A DNA stretch of 64,000 nucleotides from Rhynchopus sp. YZ270_cl-10 (GCA_964035575.1 OZ037929.1:1-64000), one strand, 5' to 3'; positions 16,707 through 28,700 are shown, counted from the stretch's first letter. Notes: a model not told the origin generated them from the letters alone. Made by a program: numbers and translations.

Positions 16707-19700
16707 TTGCGGAACGCTCCTGCGTATACAGAGCAGGCGGTGTCTGTGGACGCGACTCTGGCGAAGTTTGGAGCTAAACGCATCCCCAACGTGTCTACTA
16801 ATGATTGTGGTTATGTGGCACTACACCTCTGGGACCACGACACGCAGCCGGACGTGAGGGCAATGCGCAAGCAGCTGTATGACACAGCAGTGGAGGTGTC
16901 GAACCGCCTGGTGCAGGTGCTGGGGTCGCAGGAGGCCATGACGGAGTTTGCCAATGGTGTGACCGGCGAGGCCCACCTCAACCACTTGGGGCTTCAGCTC
17001 ACCGCGACAGCATCCCGCATCAACATCGTGGTGGTGCAGGCGTCGGAAGAGAACCCCCTCGTGCGCATCACCCCTGGTAGCAAAAGAGTCGCCAAGTCGT
17101 ACGCGGAGAGCTTCCAAGCGAAACTTCCCACGGTCGTCATCGCTCTCTGTGACTCTCACTTTGAGGCAGTGGAGCTTGTCCCGGAGGTGGGGAAGACCAA
17201 GGAGGGGATGGCAGAGAAGATGAGGAAGGAGGCTCGGCAGGCAGTGCTGGACACAGCGCATTTGGATGGCATCATCCCCACCAACACCACCACCACCGCC
17301 CCCCTGGCTACCAAGCTGGGACACATCAATGCGGATCGGGTGTTCTGCCCCTTTGATGGATGCAGAGCGGGAATTTTGTCTTCGAGTGATGCGGTCGGGG
17401 GCCTGTCTCGTAAGGGCTTGCTGCAGCACATGCGTCGCCACCAGGCGGATGGGGCGTACATCCCCGACGAGCTGTTGGGCCACTTGGGCATGTCGCGCTG
17501 TGCGAACGATCAGTGCGACATGCTATTGCCGCAGAGCAAGGAGGTCTGCAACACCTGTACGGTGCACTTTGGCGAAGAAGGCTTCACCGCTCCGTCTCCC
17601 TCCAGTCGAGGAATGCTGACAGATCAGGATGACCTCCCCTCCTTTGAAGTCATGGGGACCACCAGGATCCAGCTGAAGGGCGGGTGCCCAGACAAACACC
17701 TGCAGCTGTACAGCGAGCTCTTCCTGAGGGTTCTTATGGACATCCTTGAGTACCAAGACGAGGTGGCATGGAAGCGCCTTGCACTGTTCTTCACTGTGTT
17801 GCACCGGACACGGACAGAACGAGGGGGCAAGGACCAGGAGCGACGTTTGACGAGCACCTGGGGGAAGGACTTGGAGGCTTGGAAGGCTGGCCAGTATGTC
17901 GCCCTGTGGGAGCAAACGGTAGAGGAGCGGAAGCCAAGGCCCTCTGGGTGGTCGGATGAGGACACTGACGAAGGGAGACGGAAGCGCACCATCGCCAAAG
18001 CGAGAGCAGGACTCCCGAGCCAGGCCATGTCTTGCGCTACCAGCGACGGCCTCGCCCCACAGACACCGGCGACGCTGGAAAAGCTTCAGACGAAGCACCC
18101 AGCCGCTGCCGACTCCAAGGCCCTGGAGCAGGCGGATTGGCCCCAGCCTCAGGAGGTCCCACCGGTGACAGTGGTGGAGGTGATGAAGGCCCTGCGGAGC
18201 ATGCCGAAGTCATCGGCGGCGGGTCCCTCGAACGTGACGGGCGCGCACCTTCGTACACTTTGCCTACAGAGGCGGGCTAAGGGCACTTTGGCAGCGCTGG
18301 CCGCAGTGTTGACGTCTTTGGCACGAGGAAATGCTCCAGTGGAGGTGGCTGAGTTCTTCGCCGGCGCTAACTTGGTGGCTCTCCGGAAGCCTGCAAAGGG
18401 GCCGGGCCTGGAGGAGGACGTGCGACCGATTGCGGTTGGGGACACTCTCCGCAGACTGGTGGGAAAGATTCTGTCGGCGCGAGTGCGGGTGCCTGCTAGG
18501 ACGCTTCTTCTTCGAGGGAACCAGGTGGGGGTGGCAACGGCAAGGGGGGCGGCAGTGGCGACTGATGTTATCTCGCAGTACGCCGTGCGCAACCGCGGAA
18601 AAGGTAAAGTCATTTTGAAAATTGACTACCGTAACGCGTTCAACTGCGTAGACCGCCTGTCGATGCTAAGAGCGGTCGACGCCAACCTCCCCGAGCTGGC
18701 CCCATGGGTGCGATGGTGTTACCTGGAGCCCTCCAGCCTGTTTTATGGTGGAGATACCATAAGGTCACAGCGCGGAGCTCAACAAGGAGATCCCTTGGGC
18801 CCGCTTCTCTTCTCCCTGACCATCCACCAGATGGCGCTAGAGCTGAAGGGGCACCCAGGCCTGGATGGGACTTTGTGGTACCTCGATGACGGCTCTCTGC
18901 GGGGGTCCCCTAAGGCGGTTTTTGAGGCGTACCAGGTTCTGTGCACTCGTAGCTCCGAACTGGGGTTGGAGGTGAACGCGAACAAGTGTGAGCTCATCTC
19001 CACTGGTGGCGTCTCCAAGGAGGATCTCGAGGCCGTGGGGTTCACGTTGAACGAGGGTGGACAGGACGCCATGGGTGAAGGCGGGTTCCGGCTGTTGGAT
19101 GTGGATGGGTTCGACTTCTTGGGCATCCCCATTGGGTCTGCGGCTTTCTGCGAGGAGTACATGGCCCAGAAGGTGGACGATTCCCGCCGCAACCTGGAAG
19201 CCCTTGTGGACCTCGGGGACTCCCAGGCAGCCTTCTACGTACTGAGATACTGCGAAGGCTACTGCCGCATGGTGTTCTACATGCGGGGGATCCCACAGTG
19301 CGCGGAGTACCTGACGGCCTTTGACGACCTGATCGACAGGTGCCTGGCTGCGCTTCTGCATGACCCGGATGGGGCGCTGCCGGAGTTGGCAAGGGCGCAG
19401 GCGGCGCTTCCTGTGGCGCTTGGGGGGCTGGGTATCCGTCGCACCGTGGACCATCGGACAGCTGCGTCCCTCGCCTCTCAGTCAGGGAACCTGCAACTGT
19501 CGCAGGCCTTGGACCCGGCCTTCACCTGGGATGAGGAGAGATGGAACAGCGCGGCTGAGGAGTACAACTCCAGGGTACCGGTGGCGTTTCACGTGGACAG
19601 GGCCCAGCCGAAGAAGATCCTGGAGCAGCAGAGTCTGTCATCTGCGGTGATTGACGCCCAGGCAGACAAGTTGATGCAACAGCTCTGCATGCGAGACCGA

Positions 19701-22700
19701 GCACGGATGAAGTCCCTTCTCCTGCCGCTTTCCGGGACGTACCTCACGGCGACACCCTCAGCAAGGAACCAGATGTCTTCAGCGGATTTTGCGGTTGTGA
19801 CCCGTTTCCGACTAGGGGTGGCCATCCATGCGGAGGGAACGACTTGCTCGGCATGTCAGGGGGGGCAGAAAAGGGTTGTCATGGACTCCTTTGGCGACCA
19901 CACCTTTGGCTGCCCCTACTCCAAACACCGCGTCGCCCGCCACAACGCCTTGCGGGATTCGGTGTACCGAGCTGCTCAAGGGGCGGGCTTGGACCCTGCT
20001 TTGGAGGAGACCGTGCGAGTGGAGTTGGAGTCGAAGAAGCGGCCAGGCGACGTCTACCTCCCAGTAGGAGTGGCGGAAAATGGACCTCGTTGTTTGGACA
20101 TCACCCACGTGTGCCCCACCTTGCCTTCCTACAGAACAGGGGCCTCGAAGTTTGTGGGCTGGTCGGCGAAGAACCAGGGCCAGGTCAAACGGGAGAAGCA
20201 CGAGCGGGATTTGAACAAGATCAATACCAAGTTCTCCCCTATTGTGTTTGAAGCCTTCGGGGGTGCAGGCGACGAGGCGAACCTCTTGATTGCGCAGCTT
20301 GGAGGCCTGACGACGGGACAGACGTCGCACCTGACAGGGTCGGCAGAGTTGCGCATCCGGGAGAGCATTGCGGTGGCGTACCAGAAAAAGGTCGCATCTT
20401 CCTTTCTGGAGCGGGGTGCTATGTGTGTAGGGATTGCCACCCTGAAGCGGGAGCCGTGTGTGGAGGTAGATGTGGCACCGTCTGCAGAGGACATGGACCG
20501 GTTTGGACGCCGCAGTGCAGGGGCCGTGGAACCTCTCTGTGACGATGCGAACCCTGACGACGATATGAGTCGTCCTGCAGACCGAACGGAGGAGCAGCAG
20601 GGGAAGCGCAAGAGGGACGTGAAGCCGGACCACGTGGAGCCACCGAGGAAGCGGACCGGGAGGTTCGATTCGGCCACCGTGATTCCGGAAGGGCCTGGTC
20701 TCGATGTGGTGCGTGAGTGGGAGTTTTTGCGTGAGTGCCCGGCAGCGCAGAGGCCTCGGGCGACGGAGCAGGCGGCCAAGCTGGGAGCCTCGAAGGTGAC
20801 TTGGTCGTTTGTGGCGGGGGACTGTGCTTTTGAGGCTTTGCTCTTCGCCACCGGGCGCACGGATTTGACGGTGGAGGGTCTGCGCCAGGCGGCAGTGAAG
20901 AAGGTCCAGGGCCGCGCTGATCTGTCGAGTGCGGCTGTCCCTAATTTTGGGGTCTGGCAGCGGCTGATGACGAGTGGGGACAGAGGAGACGAGCGTACGT
21001 GGGCGGATGCCATTGCAGTGGCGGGGGCAGGGGAGGCTCTTGAGGTATCTGTGGTCATCCTCAACGAGTTCGCCCGCCCTTCTCTGATGGTGCCAAGAAA
21101 ACGGCCTAAGGCAGTGGTCCTTCTCCTCCACTCGGGTGACCAGGATGCGGCAGATGGATCCGGCAGTATCCCGGGACACTACGAGCCCCTCACCATGGAC
21201 CCGGCTCTGCAGCAGCACATCCTGTCTTTTGAGGCCACAGGTGGTAAGGGGGAGTGCCAGTCAGAGCGCCCCATGGCTTTTGTGGGAGCGAGGGAGGCGG
21301 AGGCGTCGAACACTTTCCTGCAGTGCGAACAATGCAGCAAGCTCTTCGATGCGTCGGACGCACACTTCTGCTGTCACACGTGTGGTGGCTTGGCATGTCT
21401 GCACTGCGCTCAGGGGTCCAAGCACTGCCCTCTGTCGCAAATTGGCAGGGCGGAATATTTCAGTGCCCTGTCTTTTTTGCACTCGAATGTTCCGGCTCAG
21501 GCTGCCTCTGCGGAGGGGAGCGGAGACCCACCACCTAAACGGGCTCCTTCTCCAGCAGTGCCAGCTCCCGAGGGCGAGGACGTCGAGGAGGTAGACATGC
21601 CAATGGCGGGCGAAGAGGGGCAGCAGGCAGAACAGAAGCAGCAGAAGCACGAGAAGCAACGGAAACAGCAGAAGCAGCAACAACAAAAGGCGGACCAGGA
21701 GAAGAAGGAAGCGTTGCAGCGTGCGTCGGACGCGTGGCAGCAAGCCCTGGAGGTACGGCGGGAGCATCGTCGGTCGTGGGGACCGGATTTGGCCGCGCTT
21801 CGGGGCACTTTTGGCGACCGCCAGCAGGAGTTGAGTCGTTTCCTGGAGGAACAGAATGTGCGTCTGGACCAGGCGAAGGCGGCGGACAGGCATCGTGTGG
21901 AGGAGCTGACCGCCAGGCACAAGCGGGAACTCGCAGAGGACGCGAAGAAGATGCATGCGCAGTACTTGGAAGACTGCGATCGGCACCCCGAAGCAGGAGA
22001 GTCGCTCCGGGCGGAGTATGACAGGCAACGCTGCGAGAGGCATTACGCCATCGCAGCTAAGCATGAGTCGGAGCAGAAGGCGACCACTCTGTTGTTGACG
22101 GCGGTGAACCTCTCCCGACAGCTGGAGGCAGAACGCATGGTGGCATACGGGCGGTGCTTTGGGGTGGTGTGCGAAGGGCGGCTATTCCTCCCCTGCCATG
22201 CGGTGCGGAGAGCGGTGGGCGACGACCCTGAAGGACTCGAACCTGACTGTGTCGGCGACTGGATGGCTCTCTTTGGTCCTCAAGGTGCTTCTCCGTGCCC
22301 GGGCGAGTTCCTGTACTGCTGGGCGACACAGCAGCCGTGGAGTGGGAACGGGGAGGGGGACGGTGATTGCCCGGAGTCGGTGGTCGCCCGTCAGGCGGTT
22401 AGGAAGATAGCAGGGGAGGCCGGATACTGCGACACCTGGGGCAAGACCAGCGCGGTCATCGTCGTTCGGGAAGGCAGGGTCAGCTGGGGAACCCCTTCTC
22501 GGGATCAGCTGGAGGAGGAGGTGGGGCGACAGGCCGAGGCGGCAGACACCGAGGTGCGTGTGAAGGTGGAGGAGATGGATGATGATGAGCAGGAGCAGGA
22601 GGAGGACCTCGACACCGCGATGGAGGGGGCGGATCGCTCGCATTCTCTGTCAGTGGAAGGCATCCCTGACCAGAAGAAGCAAGCGAGGGTGAGGGAATTG

Positions 22701-23435
22701 CTGAGGGCGCAGAGCGAGGCTTGGATGTGGACGGAGGAGGAGCGGACGGAGAGGGGGGGTCTTTTCCCGTGCCTCACCATGGGGTCGCCGGTGCCTTCTT
22801 CTGTGACGAAGTGGATCTCCCTGTTCCACTACCGTCAGGGAGAGAAACAGGATGGCAGACCCTTGTTGTCACTCCCCCTCTCTACCGCTACTTTCACTCA
22901 GTGGTATGAGGTGATGAAGGTGGTGGGTTTGCATGAGTGGTCGGTTCAGGAAAAGTGCAAGGCAAAGTCGACGTTGCATGCCCTGACGGACAACCGGAGC
23001 AGTAGGGGGCAGGCCTTTGCAGCGGAGAGTACAAGGAGGGAGAATGAGGCACGAGCGGCTCGAGAGGGAATAGGCCGACAACCTCAAGCCTCCTCTTCTT
23101 CTTCTTCTTCTTCCTCCACCTCTGCAGGCCGTGGCACTACAACCTCCATCGCCCAACCTGCAGTCTCCACTTCTTCCTCCTCCTCATCGGCAGGCCGTGG
23201 CAATGCAACCTCCTCCGCCCAACCTGCTCCTTCCCCAGCTCCCAAAGGACCCCAGCGCCATGCAGCTCAGGGTAGGTCCAACACGTCGAACGTGTTCACC
23301 GACGCAGTGGCACAAGCGACGCAGCATGTGCTCTCGCCCCAGGAGGTGCAGAGAGGGCGCAATGGTCGCGGTGGTGGACAGAAGGGGAGACAGAGCGGAG
23401 GAAGGAAGGGGAAAAAGGGGAATAAAAAGAATTAG
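16707..23435 (+). CDS. OTU protease / reverse transcriptase / restriction-like endonuclease polyprotein, N-terminus missing
   Basis: 2242 codons open from the element's truncated edge. The first ATG is codon 53, after the OTU cysteine, so no start is annotated. Order of parts: OTU-like protease (C34 in NDCGY, H151 in SHFEAVEL); C2H2 finger (C214, C219, H241, H245); RT with RPIAVGD at ~572, motif A KIDYRNAFN (D640), motif B QQGDPLGP (692), motif C YLDD (725-728) and FLGIPIG; zinc-knuckle-like CSAC...GDHTFGC...RHN; restriction-like endonuclease with RPGDVYLP (D1115) and LDIT; second OTU (GDCAFEAL, C1373; GHYEPL, H1491); cysteine-rich ribbon ~1540-1570; charged Q/K/E coiled-coil-like region ~1635-1790; conserved block LFPCLTMGSPV; serine-rich and basic tail. 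It would reverse-transcribe its own RNA at a nicked target. The OTU parts suggest self-cleavage or deubiquitination. Confidence 0.9.
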   Translation: MRNAPAYTEQAVSVDATLAKFGAKRIPNVSTNDCGYVALHLWDHDTQPDVRAMRKQLYDTAVEVSNRLVQVLGSQEAMTEFANGVTGEAHLNHLGLQLTATASRINIVVVQASEENPLVRITPGSKRVAKSYAESFQAKLPTVVIALCDSHFEAVELVPEVGKTKEGMAEKMRKEARQAVLDTAHLDGIIPTNTTTTAPLATKLGHINADRVFCPFDGCRAGILSSSDAVGGLSRKGLLQHMRRHQADGAYIPDELLGHLGMSRCANDQCDMLLPQSKEVCNTCTVHFGEEGFTAPSPSSRGMLTDQDDLPSFEVMGTTRIQLKGGCPDKHLQLYSELFLRVLMDILEYQDEVAWKRLALFFTVLHRTRTERGGKDQERRLTSTWGKDLEAWKAGQYVALWEQTVEERKPRPSGWSDEDTDEGRRKRTIAKARAGLPSQAMSCATSDGLAPQTPATLEKLQTKHPAAADSKALEQADWPQPQEVPPVTVVEVMKALRSMPKSSAAGPSNVTGAHLRTLCLQRRAKGTLAALAAVLTSLARGNAPVEVAEFFAGANLVALRKPAKGPGLEEDVRPIAVGDTLRRLVGKILSARVRVPARTLLLRGNQVGVATARGAAVATDVISQYAVRNRGKGKVILKIDYRNAFNCVDRLSMLRAVDANLPELAPWVRWCYLEPSSLFYGGDTIRSQRGAQQGDPLGPLLFSLTIHQMALELKGHPGLDGTLWYLDDGSLRGSPKAVFEAYQVLCTRSSELGLEVNANKCELISTGGVSKEDLEAVGFTLNEGGQDAMGEGGFRLLDVDGFDFLGIPIGSAAFCEEYMAQKVDDSRRNLEALVDLGDSQAAFYVLRYCEGYCRMVFYMRGIPQCAEYLTAFDDLIDRCLAALLHDPDGALPELARAQAALPVALGGLGIRRTVDHRTAASLASQSGNLQLSQALDPAFTWDEERWNSAAEEYNSRVPVAFHVDRAQPKKILEQQSLSSAVIDAQADKLMQQLCMRDRARMKSLLLPLSGTYLTATPSARNQMSSADFAVVTRFRLGVAIHAEGTTCSACQGGQKRVVMDSFGDHTFGCPYSKHRVARHNALRDSVYRAAQGAGLDPALEETVRVELESKKRPGDVYLPVGVAENGPRCLDITHVCPTLPSYRTGASKFVGWSAKNQGQVKREKHERDLNKINTKFSPIVFEAFGGAGDEANLLIAQLGGLTTGQTSHLTGSAELRIRESIAVAYQKKVASSFLERGAMCVGIATLKREPCVEVDVAPSAEDMDRFGRRSAGAVEPLCDDANPDDDMSRPADRTEEQQGKRKRDVKPDHVEPPRKRTGRFDSATVIPEGPGLDVVREWEFLRECPAAQRPRATEQAAKLGASKVTWSFVAGDCAFEALLFATGRTDLTVEGLRQAAVKKVQGRADLSSAAVPNFGVWQRLMTSGDRGDERTWADAIAVAGAGEALEVSVVILNEFARPSLMVPRKRPKAVVLLLHSGDQDAADGSGSIPGHYEPLTMDPALQQHILSFEATGGKGECQSERPMAFVGAREAEASNTFLQCEQCSKLFDASDAHFCCHTCGGLACLHCAQGSKHCPLSQIGRAEYFSALSFLHSNVPAQAASAEGSGDPPPKRAPSPAVPAPEGEDVEEVDMPMAGEEGQQAEQKQQKHEKQRKQQKQQQQKADQEKKEALQRASDAWQQALEVRREHRRSWGPDLAALRGTFGDRQQELSRFLEEQNVRLDQAKAADRHRVEELTARHKRELAEDAKKMHAQYLEDCDRHPEAGESLRAEYDRQRCERHYAIAAKHESEQKATTLLLTAVNLSRQLEAERMVAYGRCFGVVCEGRLFLPCHAVRRAVGDDPEGLEPDCVGDWMALFGPQGASPCPGEFLYCWATQQPWSGNGEGDGDCPESVVARQAVRKIAGEAGYCDTWGKTSAVIVVREGRVSWGTPSRDQLEEEVGRQAEAADTEVRVKVEEMDDDEQEQEEDLDTAMEGADRSHSLSVEGIPDQKKQARVRELLRAQSEAWMWTEEERTERGGLFPCLTMGSPVPSSVTKWISLFHYRQGEKQDGRPLLSLPLSTATFTQWYEVMKVVGLHEWSVQEKCKAKSTLHALTDNRSSRGQAFAAESTRRENEARAAREGIGRQPQASSSSSSSSSTSAGRGTTTSIAQPAVSTSSSSSSAGRGNATSSAQPAPSPAPKGPQRHAAQGRSNTSNVFTDAVAQATQHVLSPQEVQRGRNGRGGGQKGRQSGGRKGKKGNKKN

Positions 23436-24424
23436 AGAGTTAGAGAGTTAGAGGGTGAGAGTGTGTGTGTAGAAGCGTGTAGAGAATGACAGTTTGCCCC
23501 ATGTTTATTTTTAACCCTTTTTATTTTGTGTTTTTGGTTCTTTTCATCCTTTGGGGTTTGCCCCCCCCTTTCCCCCCTTTCCGCCCCCCTTCCTATTTGT
23601 TAATATTTTTGGTTGGCTGCTGGCTAGGACGGGTCTACCCCAGCGACGGCCCTTACCCCTTGGACGAGGCTCTGAGGGTAGAGGGCAGTCTCGGAGTAAG
23701 ACCTGTCTAAGAGCCAGGCCAGTGGCATCAGGAGCCATTGGGCCACTTTTATAGATTGTGCAGTAGAGTAGAGTTTGTACAGAACTCTTGTCCTTTGAGT
23801 TCCTTTTTTCACTCCTTTAGTTTTTCATTTTTACCTTGTGAAGGTCAATTTAAATTTTTCATTTTTCAAAACCACCACAGGTAAGCACGAGACCCACCAT
23901 TGTTGTTGTTGATTTTGTTGTGCGTTATTGTTGTTTTCCCCTTTGGGTGTCAGTCAGTCGGGTCAGGTCACACTTACAGAAGTTCTCAAAAATTTTCACC
24001 AAAAAGAAAACTACTAAAAAGATTATGGAACTTCCTTTTTATTTGTTTGTGTGTTACAGAGGAAACGGCTCACTCAATCCCCTCCTTCTCCTCCCCTCCC
24101 CTCCCCAAGACAAAGCAAAATAAAACTACACCGGTAGACAGAGCAACCCTCCCGTCCCATCCCCTCCCCTTTTCCTTTTGGGAAAAATTGCACTCACATA
24201 CTACCCTTTTGCTTATTTGCAGGGAAGTGTTGGTTGTAGTTGTCCCACATGCTTTCTATTTTAGTGCCACTAACTGTGTTTTCAGGCACTGTCTTGCCAG
24301 TACAATAGTAAAGTGCCCTTGTCTGGACATCTAGCTGTTTACATACTCGCTTGACTAGTAAGTACCCCCTCTGTCACTGGATGTAGATAAAAAAAGCGAG
24401 CCTAGGGCTAAGTTGAACAACACC
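23436..24424 (+). other. 3' UTR of LINE-like element 1
   Basis: No coding capacity recognised. It has a short GAGAGTTA repeat right after the stop and pyrimidine-rich stretches, and ends in the poly(A) run. I see no clear similarity to the 3' UTR of element 2. Confidence 0.6.
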
Positions 24425-24456
<32 letters not shown>

Positions 24457-24495
24457 TAACATAGTTTTTTGTGTAAAAAAAAATGAACCCCCTGC

Positions 24496-24611
24496 GGGTT
24501 TACGGGTTTGCGGGTTTGCGGGTTTGCGGGTTTGCGGGTTTGCGGGTTTGCGGGTTTGCGGGTTTGCGGGTTTGCAAGGATGCTGTGCAAGGATGCTGTG
24601 CAAGGATGCTG
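24496..24611. repeat. compound satellite: 8-bp x10 then 13-bp x3
   Basis: Ten GGGTTTGC units (the first is the GGGTTTAC variant) run into three CAAGGATGCTGTG units and stop at the poly(T) of element 2. The stretch just before (about 24469) has TGTGTAAAAAAAA, a word also found before the matching satellites at 36195. Confidence 0.95.
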
Positions 24612-24634
24612 TTTTTTTTTTTTTTTTTTTTTTT

Positions 24635-25795
24635 CCCGGTGGTCCGGGTTTTGAGTGTTTTTAGTGTTTTCTTTTTCCCAGAGAGGGTTGGGGGGAGGTG
24701 ATCAGGGGTCTCAGGGACCTCGAATCAAAACAGAGGTGTCTTGACAAAAAAGGCTCAAAGGTGCAGAGGTCTGTTTAGCCTTACAGCAAATCCTTTAAAA
24801 AAGGAAAGGCCTTGAGACATAACAAAAGAGGGTTTTGAGGCAGACGGAGGGGCTCAACAAATAAGACCTTCCAGGACCCAAGTTTTTTCTAGCCCACAGC
24901 AACATAGGTAGAAAGAACATGAGAGGAAGAAGGGACTTACCTGCATGTGAGATGAAGAGGGAAATAGGCAGAGGAGAAGGAGGGGCTTTTTCACTTCAGG
25001 GGTTCTTGATGGTCAGGGCTGGGTTTCTTCTAGGTGGAGATTCCCATGGGTAGACCAAAAAGAGAGAGTAGGTTGAGGTGAAAAAGTTTGGGACAATAAA
25101 GACAATAAAGACAATGTAAAACAGTTGAAACAATGACAATAACATACAGACAGACCAAGTGATGACCTCCCATGCCTCAGGGGCAAGGATGTTCAGCTGG
25201 TTCTGGGTTAGTTTCCTGAATCTGGAGGGGGGGTGAGCGAATCATACAACCCTTCAGTATGGAAACGGAGTCTTGGGCAAGCCTGTGAAAAAGAGGAATA
25301 ATGGAACAAAAGGACAAGGGTAAAAAAAAAAAATATTAACAAGGGGGTGAATAAAATAAAGAAAATATTAACAAACTAGACAAGGGGGTGAGGGGTAAAA
25401 AATGGGAGTTGTGTTTTTGAATTTTCTGTACAATATTGGATCTGTGCACAGGGGGCATTACCCCTCTAACAGCAAGGGTAAAGTTGAAAATAAAGGAAAG
25501 TGCTTCTTTGAGGCACTATGACACTTTGACAATCTATTTTTTGAAAGTAAAGTAAAAAGAAGTGCATCCTGGTGGCACTTTGACACTGGCAAACATTCTA
25601 TTCTATTGTGTCTACTGTTTCTATTCTAAATTCTAAAACACTGGCTGGGCGACCTCCTGGGAACACCTCACACAAAAATCAAAATGGTAAATGACAAAAA
25701 TAAAAATGGGGAAAACCACGTTTTCGTACACATATTCTTTGCTTTGCTTTGCTTTGGTTTGCTTAGTTTTGTGTTGTTTTCTTTGTATCTCTTGT
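24635..25795 (-). other. 3' UTR of LINE-like element 2
   Basis: 1.16 kb without a credible protein gene or RNA gene. It contains short A-rich direct repeats (GACAATAAAGACAATAAA near 25100; GGGGTGAATAAAATAAA and GGGGTGAGGGG near 25350-25390). It is assigned to element 2 because it lies between its stop codon and poly(A). Confidence 0.6.
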
Positions 25796-28700
25796 TTATT
25801 GAAAGTCCTCATCAACCGCGTCGACATCGATGGAGCAAGCCGCAGCACAGGAAGTGGCAGACGGGTGGGCGGAGGGTGCGGTGTGGCCACTTCCTGTCTG
25901 GGCGTTCATTGCTGCTGATGCGGTGGAGGAGTCGGAGGTGGACTGTGCGGCGGCGATGGGGGACTCTTCATCGCTCTCCATCATCACCTCTGCGGCAGTG
26001 TAGCGTCGTCCGAAAGGGGATGTGGGCTCAGCAGAACAGGAAGTGGCAGACGGGTGGGCGGAGGGTGCTGTGTGGCCACTTCCTGTCTGCGAAGTTGTAG
26101 CGGGTGCCGTGGTGGCATCGACCCCATCTGGGTCTCGCCCTCGGGACCCTGGATCCAAAGCTAGCGACACCGTCACCGTAGGGTCCCAATCATTCGCCCT
26201 ATCCCGAAAGCTCGAGTCGCTCATTGCCCTGTTGAGGCAGTCCAGTGTGGACCGGATCTTCTTCTTTGCCGCCTCGGGAGCCTCCCAATTCAGCGCCTTC
26301 CAGGTGTGGAGCCATTCCCGAAACGCCCAGAAGCACCCCTCTGTGCCGAGTCGCGTATCCACCGCCCCTTGCCTGTGGTGGAAGGCCTCCACCCACTGCT
26401 GGACGTTCCGCATCACCGGCTGCCCCATTGACAGGCAGGGGTAGAAACCCCCTTTCGACACCGTGTACCCCCACTGCAGCTTCCGTGCGATCTCCTCCAC
26501 CTTCTGCCGCGCTTCGCCCTCCACATCGTCCAGGCGAAAAGAGTCCGTCGGGGTCTCAGCGTCCGCCTTCGGGTTCTCGACCGCGGGGGTGGACTGCCTG
26601 GCCTTACGCACCCTGTTGTCCCGTTCTGTCGTCACCCTGGCCTGGGAGACCCCCTTCCTACGAGTCTGTGTGTCCCCGAGCTCGATACCCTGCTTTGCGG
26701 TACCTGGTTTCGCGGTTCCAGGCTTCTTGTCCTCCCCAGTGGACGGAGCAGCACGCGGCAGGAAGGCCTGAGGGAGGAGACAGGACGCAGTGCACAGCTT
26801 GGAGAAAGCCATGTCCTCCTCATCCCTCAAATCGCCATGCGAGCGTTCAGCGTCCCTCAGCAGCAAAAGACACCGCTCAGACGTGGCGTGCAGGAGGATG
26901 GTCTCCCGTCCCTGCATGGACTCTTCGTTGCCGATGTTGCGGCGCCCCTCAGCCTCCTGTTCCTCGCACGAGGCAAACCCTAACCGGAACCTCTGACGGC
27001 TCTCCTCTCTCCTCTGCGATGCAGTGAGGCTCTGGGCTTGCCTTCGGTTCAAGGCACCTGCCTTCGTCAGCTCACTCGTCTTCGCCGATCCAGGCTGCGC
27101 TCCAGCGGGGCTGCGGACACCCATCGCCTTCTCCTGCATCGTCTCACGTCGCTGCTCCGACGATTTGACCTTAGCAGAAACGAAGCGAGATGCACTCTCG
27201 GATCTGGCCCGGCGCAAGAGGACCTCCGCAGCCTCCCGTTCCTGCCTCTGGCGTTCCTCCGACAACCTCCTCCGCTCTGCCGACCGCCGGCGTAACTCTT
27301 TCCCCTCCTCTGGTGGGACTTCACCCTCAACCCCACCCTCGAAGCCCGATTCCCTATCCTCAGGTTCCTCGGCAAAGCGGGGTGGCGTCACCGGCTGGGG
27401 AGAAGCGTCAGTCTGGTGCAGGTCTTGCATCGTAGCGCCAGCCTGCTCCCAATCTCCTTGAGAAGAGGGCGGCATAGGAGGAGTCTCATCAGGGTGTGCA
27501 GGGTGACGGACCGGTGTCGCTCCTGTCTGAGTCTGATCCACATCCATCTCCTCCTCCTTGACCCCGGCTTGGCGCATCTCAGCCTCATGGCGCTTCACCA
27601 TCTCAGCTACCTCCAGTTCCTCTTCCCTTTCCCATTGGTCTTTCAGGGCACCCTCATGAACCCCCGCTCGTACACACCACCAAAGCCGCAGGAGACCCCT
27701 CTCAGTTTCATGGAACCGCATAAGGTCACGAACATGGGGAGCACCGTTGTCAATCGGGTCCTCATTCCCACGCCTGGTCCCTCTGGGCCCGTCTGGCTGG
27801 TCATCCATAGGGACCGGGGGCCCAGCACAAGTCACTTGGTCCTGGCTGACTCGGCACGCCACGCAACAGCTCGTGCAGCAAGTCGTACAGAAATGTGACT
27901 CTGCTTCCGCTCCTTCGCTGTGCCCATCGCATCCCCTGCAAATGAACGGGCCTGTCGTAGGCTCCCAAAGGCATGTGTCGGCACGTAGAGGCTTCGCTGC
28001 GCAGAGGATCTTGACTGCATCGACGTTCAGCGAGAGGGTCTCAAAGTGCCCGGCGATTACTCCAGTAAAAACCAGTCCCAGGGCTCCGTGGGGGGCACAT
28101 AGGCGAGGGACATAGATTTTGGGCACGGCGCCCGGGGAGACAAGGATTATGGTCATCTCGAGTACCTCACATAAGCCCATGATCATCGTTTCATCCGCCC
28201 ACGTGGTGTCGTCTCTGCATCCTTCTCGCAATTTCCGTTCCATCCACGATCGACGGTCTCCAGTGCGCGCAGCCAGCTTAGCGTCACGAAGAACTTGGGC
28301 AACTGCCAGTTTCCGGAGGAGCGATGACGAATGGTAGGGTGTATTCGGAGCGAAGTTCGCGGCCAAGGCGTCAAACAGGCAGTCACCCACAGTGAAGCTG
28401 TTCCTCGTACGCGAGCCAAGAAATTCTGCCTGCCTGTCCACCGCCCAAGACTTGAAGACATTCATATCTGTCAGAGAGTGGGTCGGGGAGAGGACCAGCT
28501 TCTCTAAGTTGTGTAGAAAAGATGAGGCCTCCTGATCGTCCTCCCTCGGTGTCGCCTGCGGGAATGTGGGTGACCTGGCTCTCTCAGCGCCCTTCATGTG
28601 CGTGTCGTGGGAAGTGTGCGGAGTAGGGGACGGAGCCGATGAGCGCACGTTACCACTGAGGATGTCAGCTAAGCCGTTCTGAGACGCCGGACAAAAGGGG

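Larger units (their letters stand above)
16703..24452 (+). mobile_element. LINE-like retrotransposon 1 (RT + RLE + OTU), 5'-truncated
   Basis: Non-LTR type element. One long ORF (16707-23435) is followed by a ~1-kb 3' UTR and a 28-nt poly(A) at 24425-24452. No long terminal repeats, integrase or capsid gene are visible. The 5' end lacks a start codon and is fused to the 1.21-kb duplication through one 8-bp satellite unit. Compared with element 2 it lacks the N-terminal ~815 codons, so it is 5'-truncated, as is common for LINEs. The ORF is otherwise uninterrupted, which suggests recent activity. The clade is not assigned. OTU-family proteases are reported from Dualen/RandI LINEs and a different cysteine protease from NeSL, but this domain order may be new. 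Confidence 0.85.

Noticed and set aside
19812-21218. 468-aa minus-strand ORF inside element 1
   Set aside because: Shadow of the RT/endonuclease ORF on the other strand; no recognisable motif.
23093-23262. Serine runs at the C-terminus of element 1 as a separate gene
   Set aside because: They are in the frame of the long ORF and before its stop codon.
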